Origin: Bacillus sp. CHD6a
GTDB lineage: Bacteria > Bacillota > Bacilli > Bacillales > Bacillaceae_I
Length of the DNA stretch: 63,244 nt
Assembly (NCBI RefSeq): GCF_001293645.1
Contig: NZ_LBMD01000023.1
Location: 1-63,244 of the forward strand
Direction: 5' to 3'
Made by a program: the position numbers and the translations under genes. Under the pieces are notes generated by a model. The model was given only the letters and a program-made list of their open reading frames with translations, was not told the DNA's origin and did not search any database. Shown here one piece after another: positions 34,901 through 43,214 of this stretch (positions within the stretch are counted from its first letter, which is position 1; every line of letters begins with the position of its first letter).

Positions 34901-34998
34901 GTTTCAATGGTAAATTCCACTACATATTTCGACAATGTCTTTTTCATATGCTTGTTAAGTGGGTAAAACCCTTATAATTAAAGAAAAGAGGTGATGAC

Positions 34999-35196
34999 GT
35001 GGAGAGAAATTTAGTAAAAAAAATGATTCGAAATTGCTTTGTTCAGTATCAGCATAATGTTGAATCGGTTCCACTTAGTGAGGAGGAGTACGAAAAAATG
35101 GCAGAGGAAGTGAGCAAAGTAGTTGCCCAAGATCCCGCTTCAGATGTGTTTGATGTGGTCAATGATGTGGTGTATGAATATTTGAGCAAGTGGTAA
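34999..35196 (+). CDS. yqzH: YqzH-like protein
   Basis: A 65-residue helical protein (KKMIRNCFVQYQHNVESVPLSEEEYEKM, then DVVYEYLSKW) that resembles B. subtilis YqzH, which lies in the same neighbourhood. Function unknown. GTG start at 34999 with AGAGGTGAT upstream. Confidence 0.75.
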   Translation: MERNLVKKMIRNCFVQYQHNVESVPLSEEEYEKMAEEVSKVVAQDPASDVFDVVNDVVYEYLSKW

Positions 35197-35277
35197 GTAC
35201 ACCCGACAAAATAATTCATAAATCCGATGTAGTTACACAAGATAAAAGAAGAGTTCATCTAGAAAAGGAGCGACATC

Positions 35278-35793
35278 ATGAAGAAAAAGCCTGTACTCGT
35301 ATTATGGATAATGGTATTCATCTCCATTCTGACACTCCCTTTTCTTGGGTGGAAGCACTTTAAACGTTTTTTGCCCGGAACATTATTTATGTCTATATTA
35401 GTTGCATTAGAAAGCATTGTGGCCGAGAAGTATAAATGGTGGACAATTTATAAAAAAATCCCGCCATATTTTGTGAATGAGTTTGCATTTATAGTTGGAC
35501 CGTTTTTTGCCGGCTCCCTGTGGATATTACGTCTAACATATGGACGATTTTACTTGTACTTATTATTGAATGCAGTCGTAGATGCCATATTTGTATATCC
35601 CATTTACGTATTATTTAAGAATATGGGGATATTTGAGTTGAAAAAAATGAACAACCATCAGCTATATGGACTATTTTTAATAAAAGCCTTATTGATGTAT
35701 GGATTTCAGGTTCTGTGGGAGAAGTACGTCCGTAAGAGTTCAACCAAAGAACCTGAACAAGAAAGACCTTACACCATATCCCCTGCAGAGTGA
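35278..35793 (+). CDS. Integral membrane protein (CBO0543-like)
   Basis: A 171-residue protein with about five membrane segments and the pattern WKHFKRFLPGTLF, KYKWWTIYKKIPPYFVNEFAF, then GRFYLYLLLNAVVDAIF, which resembles the CBO0543 family of Bacilli and Clostridia. Function unknown. AAAAGGAG precedes the ATG. The 3' end overlaps the convergent ankyrin gene by 25 bases, and no terminator separates them. Confidence 0.7.
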   Translation: MKKKPVLVLWIMVFISILTLPFLGWKHFKRFLPGTLFMSILVALESIVAEKYKWWTIYKKIPPYFVNEFAFIVGPFFAGSLWILRLTYGRFYLYLLLNAVVDAIFVYPIYVLFKNMGIFELKKMNNHQLYGLFLIKALLMYGFQVLWEKYVRKSSTKEPEQERPYTISPAE

Positions 35794-36527
35794 GCACCCT
35801 TCTCACGGAGCCACTCCATTAGCCTCACATCTGTGTTATTGCGAACAGCTGCATCCAATGGAGTCAGCCCGTCATAACCAATCCAATTAAGATTTGCTCC
35901 TTGGCCGAGAAGGTACTGTGCCACCATAAACTGACCACCGTGGCAAGCCAACCAGAAGGCCTGAGTGGTTTCGAATGAAGAAGGTATATGTTTTTCTTCA
36001 TAGTATGCTTTCACTTCATCCAGCATCCCCAGTCCCGCTGAATTCCAGAGCTTGGTCTGTGCCCCATTCTCTACCAACAGGCGGGCTGCATTCCACTGAC
36101 CAAATGCTACTGCATCGTCTAATGGGGTGCCTTCCGCGATTACTGCTCCTGTAGCATTAATATCCGCTCCGGCATCGAGAAGTGTCTGAAGGACTTCTAC
36201 GTCATTACTGCTCGCAGCCCAATGAAGGGGTGTTTCCGTGTGATGACCGGTAAATCTAGCATCCACCGCTGCTCCCGCTTCTACTAATGTGCGAACGATT
36301 GTTGATCCGTTCGGAAAGTGACCAGGCCAATCGGTGGCCACATGAAGCAATGTGCGGGACACTCCGAATGCGTCGGATTTTTCATCATGATATCCTCTTG
36401 CGATAATTCTTGCCGTCGAAAGGTCGGGATGATCATCAAGTAAACGTTTAAGCACTGAAACATCGCCGGATTTAATTGATTTAATGACCTCGATACCTAA
36501 ATCCTCATCTTCTAAAATAAAATTCAT
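35769..36527 (-). CDS. Ankyrin repeat protein
   Basis: A 252-residue soluble protein made of about five ankyrin repeats. Clear units are TPLHWAASSNDVEVLQTLLDAGADIN (about 95-120), TPLDDAVAFGQWNAARLLVENGA, AFWLACHGGQFMVAQYLLGQGANLN and LTPLDAAVRNNTDVRLMEWLREKGA. It should bind a protein partner; no enzymatic domain is present. GGAGG lies nine bases before ATG 36527. Convergent and overlapping with the membrane protein gene at 35278-35793. Confidence 0.88.
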   Translation of the reverse strand: MNFILEDEDLGIEVIKSIKSGDVSVLKRLLDDHPDLSTARIIARGYHDEKSDAFGVSRTLLHVATDWPGHFPNGSTIVRTLVEAGAAVDARFTGHHTETPLHWAASSNDVEVLQTLLDAGADINATGAVIAEGTPLDDAVAFGQWNAARLLVENGAQTKLWNSAGLGMLDEVKAYYEEKHIPSSFETTQAFWLACHGGQFMVAQYLLGQGANLNWIGYDGLTPLDAAVRNNTDVRLMEWLREKGAHSAGDMV

Positions 36528-36573
36528 ATGTATATGCCTCCATTTCCTATGTAAGGTTACGTCCGAGACCACT

Positions 36574-36697
36574 TACTGTCGAAGCAGACTTATATACAGT
36601 CCATTTTGAGGTAAATACTATCGGAAACTTTCAGAATACAAGCCAAAGTCACCCATTTACTGTCCAAATTCCAGGTAATACATGCCAATCGACAAAC
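36574..36697 (+). repeat. 21-bp-phased intergenic element, copy 3
   Basis: Six TAC(T/A)GTC-like units start at 36574, 36595, 36616, 36637, 36658 and 36679, spacing exactly 21 each time. It ends CCAATCGAC, matching copies 1 and 2. It lies between the ankyrin gene start and the lipoprotein terminator. Confidence 0.8.
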
Positions 36698-36745
36698 TTC
36701 ACCAAGCTTCGATAAAATAACTTCAATAAGGAGCCTCTCACTAAA

Positions 36746-36778
36746 CAAAAAACGCCCTGCACAATTACACAAGACGTC
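36746..36778 (-). terminator. Terminator of the 36791-37390 lipoprotein gene
   Basis: Minus-strand 10-pair stem (36778-36769 with 36762-36753, several G-U) with a six-base loop and a run of six Ts. Confidence 0.75.
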
Positions 36779-36790
36779 TCATAAAGGATA

Positions 36791-37390
36791 TTACTCCTCT
36801 TTCACTTCCACCTCAATATCTACTGGTTCGCTATCATCTAACAGGTTCTTCAGAGTTACCTTATATAATAGCTCACCTTGTTCGGTCACTTCCTCCACGT
36901 GCCATGGATAGCCAGCTTCCACTTCTTCCAACGCCTTGGCAACAGCCTTTTGTTCCAGATCATCCTGTTCTGCATCTACCACCACTTTTATGGCACCAGA
37001 CTGAGACGGAAAGGATTCAGCTACAATTCCTGAGTTCCATACAGTCACTTTCATTCCCACTAAAAGATCGGCTGCTTCCAATGGTTCTCCTTCCGAGTTT
37101 TCCACTGTCGTGCTTTCTTCTAGGGTGTAAATTGTAGCAGAAATGCCTGAACCGCCACTACTAGGGTGCTGTCCTGTCACTAAAATGCGTGTTTGGTCAT
37201 CCTTTGAAATAGAAATAATATACCCCGTTAAGTCCTCCACTGGCTGTTCCTCGTCATCCGCAGGTTCTTCATTAGGTGCTTTTGGACCTGTATTGGACCC
37301 TGAGCTGTTATTGTCATTTCCGCCAGCTGTTCCACAACCGAATAAAAGAAGGAAACATGCCAACAATGACATGAATTTAACTGTTTTCAT
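36791..37390 (-). CDS. Lipoprotein with DUF3221-like domain
   Basis: A 199-residue lipoprotein, lipobox LFGCG with Cys19, then an Asn/Gly/Asp/Glu-rich linker to about residue 50. A beta domain follows that starts DLTGYIISISKDDQTRILVTG and includes a GMKVTVWNSG strand, which resembles DUF3221/YobA. A second part near the C-terminus (GELLYKVTLKNLL) has a similar strand pattern. Function unknown. Single gene with terminator at 36746-36778. Confidence 0.75.
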   Translation of the reverse strand: MKTVKFMSLLACFLLLFGCGTAGGNDNNSSGSNTGPKAPNEEPADDEEQPVEDLTGYIISISKDDQTRILVTGQHPSSGGSGISATIYTLEESTTVENSEGEPLEAADLLVGMKVTVWNSGIVAESFPSQSGAIKVVVDAEQDDLEQKAVAKALEEVEAGYPWHVEEVTEQGELLYKVTLKNLLDDSEPVDIEVEVKEE

Positions 37391-37505
37391 CTTCTTCTCA
37401 CCTCTTGCTCTATTGGACGAAAGATGAAATGAAAGGTTACAAAAACCGCTCTTTTCATAGCAGGACAGAATAGAGCCGCATGTTATTTTTTTAAAAAACT
37501 AAGCG

Positions 37506-37533
37506 GTAAAAAGTCCAATTGCCGACTTTTTAC
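37506..37533 (-). terminator. Terminator of yqjP-yqjQ
   Basis: A perfect 10-bp stem GTAAAAAGTC with GACTTTTTAC and an eight-base loop, 36 bases after the yqjQ stop; the arms themselves supply the T run. Confidence 0.7.
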
Positions 37534-37568
37534 TGGGAGTAACAAAAATCTTTGTGAAAAGAGCCTAA

Positions 37569-38360
37569 CTATTTTTGTCGGAAAGCCTTGCCGCCTAACT
37601 TTTCCACCACACCAGGAAACACCTGATACAGTTTGCTGGCCATGTTCATCCAGCCAGGCAGATTAATTTCCCGGGTACGAGTGAACATCGCATCTGCTAT
37701 ACGATTGGCAACATACTCAGGCTCAAGCATCCACTTATCCACTTTTTGCTTATAGCTACCGGATGAATCTGCAATATCAAAAAACTCTGTTCTAATTGGA
37801 CCAGGGTTAACGGATGTTACAAAAATATTAGTATCGTATAGCTCCATTCGCATGCTATTAGTAAAACCGAGGACAGCATGCTTTGTTGCTGTATATACAC
37901 TCGACTTTGGTGTGGCAATTTTCCCAGCTTGTGAAGCAATATTGATGATATGCCCTTGATTTTGCTCGAGCATGGACGGTAGGACCATCTTCGTACATGC
38001 AATCAATCCATACACATTCACCTCAAACATTCCACTCATGTCATCAAGCGAAAGATCGGCAATTTCATCAAATTTTCCGTATCCAGCATTGTTCACCAAC
38101 ACATCAACCGCAGGAATGTGGTTCAATAATTGCTTGAAAGTACGCTCTATATCTGACTGTTTACGAACATCAAGTGGATAAACAGGCGCCTCTATCTGAC
38201 AATTCAACTTTATCTGGGCTGCCACCTGTTCCAGCTTATCTAAGGAACGTGCCATGAGGACAGGTGTCGCTCCTCGCTTGGCGACCTCAAGTGCAAGTGC
38301 TTTCCCAATTCCACCAGAAGCACCGGTTATAACAATGTATTTACCTTCAAGACTAGCCAT
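37569..38360 (-). CDS. yqjQ: Short-chain dehydrogenase YqjQ
   Basis: A 263-residue SDR: nucleotide motif TGASGGIG at 12-19, NNAGYG near 90, and the catalytic set Ser (in IASQAG), Tyr and Lys in VYTATK near 155-160. A NAD(P)H-dependent oxidoreductase of unknown substrate. It follows yqjP after three bases, as in B. subtilis, so the pair is one operon. Confidence 0.9.
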   Translation of the reverse strand: MASLEGKYIVITGASGGIGKALALEVAKRGATPVLMARSLDKLEQVAAQIKLNCQIEAPVYPLDVRKQSDIERTFKQLLNHIPAVDVLVNNAGYGKFDEIADLSLDDMSGMFEVNVYGLIACTKMVLPSMLEQNQGHIINIASQAGKIATPKSSVYTATKHAVLGFTNSMRMELYDTNIFVTSVNPGPIRTEFFDIADSSGSYKQKVDKWMLEPEYVANRIADAMFTRTREINLPGWMNMASKLYQVFPGVVEKLGGKAFRQK

Positions 38361-38363
38361 CGT

Positions 38364-39338
38364 TTACTTCCCTCCTGCTGAATACATATATGGCTTGGAT
38401 GATGCATTTTCTATAATCAAGCCTTTATCAAGAAGATAATCAATTTGACCAATCGTTTCAGAGAGTGTTAGTAGTAGTTGTTTTTCATAAACAGATTTAA
38501 AAAGATACTGACAGATTTCATAGGCAGTAGCAGGCTGATTTTGGAGATACTTTAAAACCTTATTTGCACGCTTATCCTGTTGTTTCAATCGTGTCTCTAA
38601 TAACTCTGGGACATTTTCAACAATACCTCCATGTCCTGGTAGCACCCGCTGAATTGGCAAACGTCTCATCTTCTCAATAGAGTAAATATATTCAAGCATG
38701 GCTTTCTTCCGTTCCATTTCGTCCACATAAGGCGGCTCTACCAATGGATTAGGAGAGATGTCAGCTAAAATTAAATCTCCACCAATTAAGGTTCCACTCT
38801 TTTCATCAAATAGAACCAGATGACTACTCGCATGACCTGGAGTTTCGATGATCTGCCAATTTGCCAAGCCTTCTAGGCGATCTCCTTCTCCAACGAAAGA
38901 AGTGAGCCCTCTATGGCAAGCAAAACGTAACGGTTTATCAATGGCATCCAAGACCGGATAAAAACGTTGCTCGACACCCATGCGTTCAAACATCTCTTTA
39001 TAATAAGTTTCATGAGTAGAAAAGTAACGATGATCCTGCGTCATCCAAGGATGCGCACGCTTGTGCCCAAATACCGGAATATTAGAAGGAAAATAGTCCA
39101 ATAGCCCAACGTGATCTGGGTGATGATGCGTCACTATCACTTGGTCAATGTCTAAAACCTTCAATCCATGACTACTCAACTCACGCTGAAAGATTTCCCA
39201 CGCTTCCATCGTTTTCACACCAGCATCCACCAGTGTCACTTTATCCGTAATGATAAGGTAGGTATGTACGTCCCCAACCGCAAACGGGGTCGGGATTGTA
39301 ATTTGTTTAATCTCTTGCTTACAAGAAACGTCGTTCAT
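38364..39338 (-). CDS. yqjP: Metallo-beta-lactamase fold hydrolase YqjP
   Basis: A 324-residue MBL-fold protein. The zinc motif is VTHHHPDHVG near residue 70, with further ligands in ETPGHASSH and GGDLILADI, and a C-terminal winged-helix-like extension of about 90 residues as in lactonase/LACTB2-type members. Substrate unknown. AAAAGGGG is six bases before ATG 39338; the ATG one codon earlier is also possible. Operon with yqjQ. Confidence 0.9.
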   Translation of the reverse strand: MNDVSCKQEIKQITIPTPFAVGDVHTYLIITDKVTLVDAGVKTMEAWEIFQRELSSHGLKVLDIDQVIVTHHHPDHVGLLDYFPSNIPVFGHKRAHPWMTQDHRYFSTHETYYKEMFERMGVEQRFYPVLDAIDKPLRFACHRGLTSFVGEGDRLEGLANWQIIETPGHASSHLVLFDEKSGTLIGGDLILADISPNPLVEPPYVDEMERKKAMLEYIYSIEKMRRLPIQRVLPGHGGIVENVPELLETRLKQQDKRANKVLKYLQNQPATAYEICQYLFKSVYEKQLLLTLSETIGQIDYLLDKGLIIENASSKPYMYSAGGK

Positions 39339-39597
39339 CATAATCCCCTTTTAATTCGTTTTAGTATTATATATGTAAGAAATGTACAATAAAGTTATAA
39401 CAAAATAATAGAACCAAAATAGTAATTGAATAACCATTCAATTATAGAATGCACTAAATAAGGAAAAAAAGAAAGGGTTATTCCTCAATAACTAATAAAA
39501 TTTCCCAGTTCATTTTTTTGAAATAACGTCAAAGCCTATTTACGGTATTGGGAGAAGTTTTCCCTAAAAATTTTATATAATCATGACAAATATCCCC
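39339..39597. other. Intergenic region yqjP to proI promoter
   Basis: An AT-rich gap of about 260 bases between divergent units. A minus-strand -10-like TATAAT at 39371-39366 probably serves yqjP. I see no ORF, repeat or strong hairpin. Confidence 0.4.
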
Positions 39598-39626
39598 TTG
39601 ACTTTCCCCCGCTTCCGATAGATAAT
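39598..39626 (+). promoter_or_regulatory. Promoter of the proI T-box leader
   Basis: TTGACT (39598-39603), a 17-base spacer and GATAAT (39621-39626), giving a start near 39633. Confidence 0.75.
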
Positions 39627-39632
39627 GTATAA

Positions 39633-39876
39633 AATTACAAATGATAACGTGACGAATGGGACCAGTAAAAAGCTGCAAGATGACAAGAGAAGGAGGTTCA
39701 CCGGCTGAAAGACCTCCTCATCCCCTGCACTTTTGAACCTACCCAGGAACAATCAGGTAAACCTGATCGTCCTCCCACGATACGGGAATCGAAGCTGGGT
39801 TCAACTAACCAATTAAGGTGGTACCGCGGATAAGACCTATCCGTCCTTTTATATAGGACAGATGGGTCTTTTTTCT
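39633..39876 (+). promoter_or_regulatory. T-box riboswitch (proline) of proI
   Basis: A classic T-box leader. Stem I includes the AG-bulge-like GACCAGTA and a long stem with AGGAGGT/ACCTCCT. The specifier is most likely CCT (39738-39740) in GAACCTA, a proline codon that fits the downstream gene. The T-box sequence AAGGTGGTACCGCGGA is at 39815-39830. The terminator is 39832-39874 (AAGACC ... GGTCTT, then Ts). Uncharged tRNA-Pro pairing should favour the antiterminator and raise proline synthesis. Confidence 0.93.
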
Positions 39877-39899
39877 ATTATAAAAGGAGCGTGTTAACG

Positions 39900-40739
39900 A
39901 TGAAGATAGCATTTATTGGTGCCGGATCTATGGCTGAGGCGATTATGGCCGGATTGCTGAAACAGGAAATCTGTACAAAAGAGGATATTACAGTAACGAA
40001 CAAACAGGATCAACAACGTCTGGAAAACCTTGAAAATAAATATGGCGTAGCCACTTTGGAAAATAAAGAGACAGTAGTAAAAGATGCAGATGTGATTTTC
40101 TTGGCAATGAAGCCAAAGGACGCAAAAGATGGAATCCAGGCAATAAAATCCTATGTAACAAAAGAGCAGCTTATCGTTTCTGTGTTAGCTGGTATTTCAA
40201 CTGAAGTGATCCAAGACCTTTTCGAACAAGAGCTGCGTGTCATTCGCTCCATGCCAAATACGTCAGCTGCGATTGGTCTATCTGCGACCGCGATTGCAAA
40301 AGGCTCTTATGCTACTGAGAACGACCTAGAACTAGTACAATCGTTGTTCTCAGCAATTGGTCTATGCACCATTGTGGAAGAAGACCAACTTCATGCTGTT
40401 ACAGGCGTTTCCGGAAGCGGCCCTGCTTATATCTATTACATTGCAGAGGCGATGGAAAAAGCAGCGTTGGCTCAAGGTTTAGATATGGATGTTGCCAAAA
40501 AGCTCGTCAGCCAGACATTGATTGGAGCCGCTCATATGCTGCAAGAAACAGATAAAGATGCAGAAGTCTTAAGAAAAGAAGTGACGAGTCCAGGCGGAAC
40601 GACACAGCGAGGGATTTCATTGCTGGATGAACGAAAAGTCTCCGAAGCATTTGAGAGCTGTATCGAAGGGGCGACAGAACGTTCTAGAGAAATGGGAGAA
40701 GAGTTGGCGGAGAAACTGAAGGAAAAGGCCTCAAATTGA
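39900..40739 (+). CDS. proI: Pyrroline-5-carboxylate reductase
   Basis: A 279-residue enzyme for the last step of proline biosynthesis, reducing pyrroline-5-carboxylate with NAD(P)H. The Rossmann motif GAGSMAEA is at 7-14, RSMPNTSAAIG near 111, and the C-terminal family signature TSPGGTTQRGI near 230. I choose ATG 39900, ten bases after AGGAG; the GTG at 39891 is too close. In B. subtilis the gene in this position, next to yqjN and yqjP, is proI. Control by a T-box supports a biosynthetic role. Confidence 0.95.
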   Translation: MKIAFIGAGSMAEAIMAGLLKQEICTKEDITVTNKQDQQRLENLENKYGVATLENKETVVKDADVIFLAMKPKDAKDGIQAIKSYVTKEQLIVSVLAGISTEVIQDLFEQELRVIRSMPNTSAAIGLSATAIAKGSYATENDLELVQSLFSAIGLCTIVEEDQLHAVTGVSGSGPAYIYYIAEAMEKAALAQGLDMDVAKKLVSQTLIGAAHMLQETDKDAEVLRKEVTSPGGTTQRGISLLDERKVSEAFESCIEGATERSREMGEELAEKLKEKASN

Positions 40740-40751
40740 CCCTTAATCCCG

Positions 40752-40791
40752 AAAAAACAGCACTTAGAAGAGAGGTTGCTTCTAAGTGCTG
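40752..40791 (-). terminator. Terminator, mainly for the minus-strand gene 40798
   Basis: A 13-bp perfect stem (40758-40770 with 40779-40791). The minus-strand reading ends in six Ts; the plus-strand tail is weaker but the hairpin may also stop proI transcription. Confidence 0.85.
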
Positions 40792-40797
40792 ATAAAT

Positions 40798-41466
40798 TTA
40801 GTCTAAAACTTCGACTTCGAACATCATATGCTCAAATTCAGCGATACTCACAAAAACTTCGTCTACAATCAATTGCAACTTCTCAGTTGATAATTCACTT
40901 TTGCTATACTTCCTCATCTCGGCACTTAATCTCTTCTGCCATTCTTCTTTCATTACTTCATCATAGTAGCTGTAGAAAGAGAGGTACAAAGGAAGCCCTT
41001 TTGGCCGCTCTTCTCGTATCACATCAGCAAATTTCACAGCCATCCTCTGTAGCGCTTCAACCTCATATTCTTTAGATGTATACTGCAAGTTAAATCTTAT
41101 CGATTCATGGTCTATTGTTTCGAAACGATACTCTTCCATTATGAACAAAGGGTCATTACTGAAGACGAACAACTCATCATCTGTTGTTAAGAGCCATTCA
41201 TCCTTTTCTCCAACACGCTTGACCTCACCCTCACCTGTAATAACAAGGTCATTGTTCATTACACTAAATGAATAATAAGAAATATAAAGAGCAAAGATGG
41301 ACATAATTGCAACCACACTAAGCCCTAAAGAAATCAATCGCTCCAACCACTTCGCCTCGACCTTTTTCGTTAGGATACCGTTAAGTGAACGGAATAAAAA
41401 AAGAACAATGAGAAAGGTTGCAAGATTTAATACTATCTGCACCCATCCAGGCAAAATAAAAGTCAA
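40798..41466 (-). CDS. Membrane-anchored protein of unknown function
   Basis: A 222-residue protein with two N-terminal helices (about 8-24 and 45-65) and a soluble extracytoplasmic domain of about 150 residues with alternating strands (WLLTTDDELFVFSN, IRFNLQYTSKEYEVEAL) and a helical C-terminus. I do not recognise a family. Terminator at 40752-40791. No operon partner. Confidence 0.6.
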   Translation of the reverse strand: MTFILPGWVQIVLNLATFLIVLFLFRSLNGILTKKVEAKWLERLISLGLSVVAIMSIFALYISYYSFSVMNNDLVITGEGEVKRVGEKDEWLLTTDDELFVFSNDPLFIMEEYRFETIDHESIRFNLQYTSKEYEVEALQRMAVKFADVIREERPKGLPLYLSFYSYYDEVMKEEWQKRLSAEMRKYSKSELSTEKLQLIVDEVFVSIAEFEHMMFEVEVLD

Positions 41467-41555
41467 TTTGTCAGCCTCCCATTTTATTCAAAACAAAATT
41501 CATACCACAATAATTAATACATTACCAAACCTATAATCTTTGCAAATACAGTGGA

Positions 41556-42083
41556 CTACCTATTTTGTTTGATATCAGTTACATTTGGTACACGCCCTAT
41601 ATTTACACTGTCCTCTAAAATGGCTTGATAGACAATATTGTAATCACTAAAGTAGATTGGTATATCGGTAGGTTCAATAAAAATTCTTTCCATTGATTCG
41701 TACTCTGCCCTGAAGGTATGAAACTTCGTGATATCCATTCTATAAAAAACCTGATACCCTACTTTCGGATAAAGACTTTCCTCGTTCCAGTTCGGATTAT
41801 CATGATGATCGACCACAATGGAACCAAGCAAGCGGCAATCTCCTTCCACATACCCCTCCTCCATTACTTCCCTTTGAAAACATATTTCTGGGGTTTCATT
41901 GAGTTCAATATGTCCACCAGGAAAATCCCATCCTCTATCTCTGAGGTAGACAAGCATCAGCTTATTCTGATAAAAGCAATAACCATGAGCGCTAGTTATC
42001 AGATTTCTTGGGGGAAGTTGAGATTGCTTTTCCCAGGTTAATTGAACGATTGAATCGCCCCAAGTTACTTGAATAGATGTCAT
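41556..42083 (-). CDS. NUDIX hydrolase
   Basis: A 175-residue NUDIX protein with a complete box, GGHIELNETPEICFQREV followed by MEEGY (about residues 62-84). It resembles the group annotated as ADP-ribose or 8-oxo-dGTP hydrolases, but the substrate is not predictable. ATG 42083 has GGGAG upstream; the longer start at 42092 lacks one. Single gene. Confidence 0.85.
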   Translation of the reverse strand: MTSIQVTWGDSIVQLTWEKQSQLPPRNLITSAHGYCFYQNKLMLVYLRDRGWDFPGGHIELNETPEICFQREVMEEGYVEGDCRLLGSIVVDHHDNPNWNEESLYPKVGYQVFYRMDITKFHTFRAEYESMERIFIEPTDIPIYFSDYNIVYQAILEDSVNIGRVPNVTDIKQNR

Positions 42084-42210
42084 GCGGATCAAACTCCCGT
42101 CAATTTATTTATATTTATTTTAACATAATTATCCAACCAAACTGTAAAATTGTGCTAAAATAAACCCAAATAAACGTCTAGAATACTCTTTCAAACTAGG
42201 AGTGATAAAT

Positions 42211-42975
42211 ATGTTTACTTGTGAAGAAAGAAACAATTATTTTGAGAAAACCATTAAAGAACTTGAATCTTGCAAACTGGTAGAAGGTGTTATTCAATTA
42301 GGCTCAGGGGTAAATGGATATAAAGATGAACATTCAGATATTGATTTAATGATTTCTACACAACTAATTAAAGATGCAGCAGAAACAAGAGATTTTGTTC
42401 TTACCACTCTTCGTTCCTATAATCCGATTTGCATTAAAGAAAAACAATTTAGTAAAGACATCTTTCTTGTTATTGCAATTCTGGAAAACAAACTCGAATT
42501 TAATGCCTCAATTGTTCCGAGGGAATTTCTCTCGGTTAAATCTCCTTTATGGAAAGTAATTGTAGATAAATCTGGTTTCGTTACTGAGACGATGAATAAA
42601 GAAAATGAACATTTTATAAGCAAACCTGTAAAGTATAATATCGATTTTGATATAGTATTTGAGTTTTTTTATTGTACTTTAGCTTTGAAGAAGGAATTAA
42701 AGAGGAAAAACTTAATCTATGCATCAAAAATGCTTGAGAAAATGAGAGACTACACCTTAATCGTACAAATATTAAATGAGGATAAAAAACTTCATCAGTT
42801 TAAAGCGTATGAAACGTTGGATCCTTCATTTACAAAATTATACCTATCAACATTTGCAGGAGAAATTACTGTTGATAGCTTAAAACGATCATCTGAAAGG
42901 GTGACAGCACTCTTTAAAACCACATTGAGCCAAAGTTCTACTTTCTCTGTAGATAAGAATTTAGAACAACTTTAA
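42211..42975 (+). CDS. Nucleotidyltransferase domain protein
   Basis: A 254-residue protein with an N-terminal pol-beta type nucleotidyltransferase motif: LGSGVNGYKDEHSDIDLMI near residue 31, giving the GS and DID metal-binding residues. A third acidic position is likely in KLEFNASIV. The helical C-terminal half may bind the acceptor. Relatives include aminoglycoside and tRNA-type transferases and MNT antitoxins; no toxin partner is adjacent. AGGAGTGAT precedes ATG 42211. Confidence 0.78.
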   Translation: MFTCEERNNYFEKTIKELESCKLVEGVIQLGSGVNGYKDEHSDIDLMISTQLIKDAAETRDFVLTTLRSYNPICIKEKQFSKDIFLVIAILENKLEFNASIVPREFLSVKSPLWKVIVDKSGFVTETMNKENEHFISKPVKYNIDFDIVFEFFYCTLALKKELKRKNLIYASKMLEKMRDYTLIVQILNEDKKLHQFKAYETLDPSFTKLYLSTFAGEITVDSLKRSSERVTALFKTTLSQSSTFSVDKNLEQL

Positions 42976-43057
42976 TCAAATTGTAAGAACGCTTAAATTA
43001 CCTAATGTCCTCAGTAGTCCGATTATTTTCACTAAACATCCAGAAACTTAGTTGTTC

Positions 43058-43180
43058 GTAGTGGAAGGCGTGCAAACTCCCGCGGGAGGAAGGGACAAGG
43101 TAGACCCCGGAAGGCGAGAGCCTAAGGAGGCTCTCGGGTCCACCCGCAGGAAAACGAAGCGCCTGGAACGGAAATTAACA
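43058..43180 (+). repeat. Bacillaceae GC-rich intergenic repeat
   Basis: The stretch begins GTAGTGGAAGGCGTGC, contains CTCCCGCGGGAGGA and a strong hairpin CGAGAGCCT/AGGCTCTCG at 43115-43136, and ends GCGCCTGGAACGGAAATTAAC. This is the common Bacillaceae palindromic intergenic element; an inverted, more decayed copy is at 33028-33140. No coding capacity. Confidence 0.75.
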
Positions 43181-43214
43181 GCTCATGCAATATCTAAATA
43201 AGTGATAAACACCT

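Noticed and set aside
34726-34947. 73-codon minus-strand ORF overlapping yqjW start
   Set aside because: It crosses the LexA boxes and the yqjW start in another frame and has no protein-like features.
42211-42975. Toxin-antitoxin (MNT/HEPN) pair
   Set aside because: The nucleotidyltransferase has no adjacent HEPN-type gene and is much longer than MNT antitoxins.
43058-43180. Structured housekeeping RNA
   Set aside because: The strong hairpins are those of the same intergenic repeat family, with an inverted copy elsewhere in the window.
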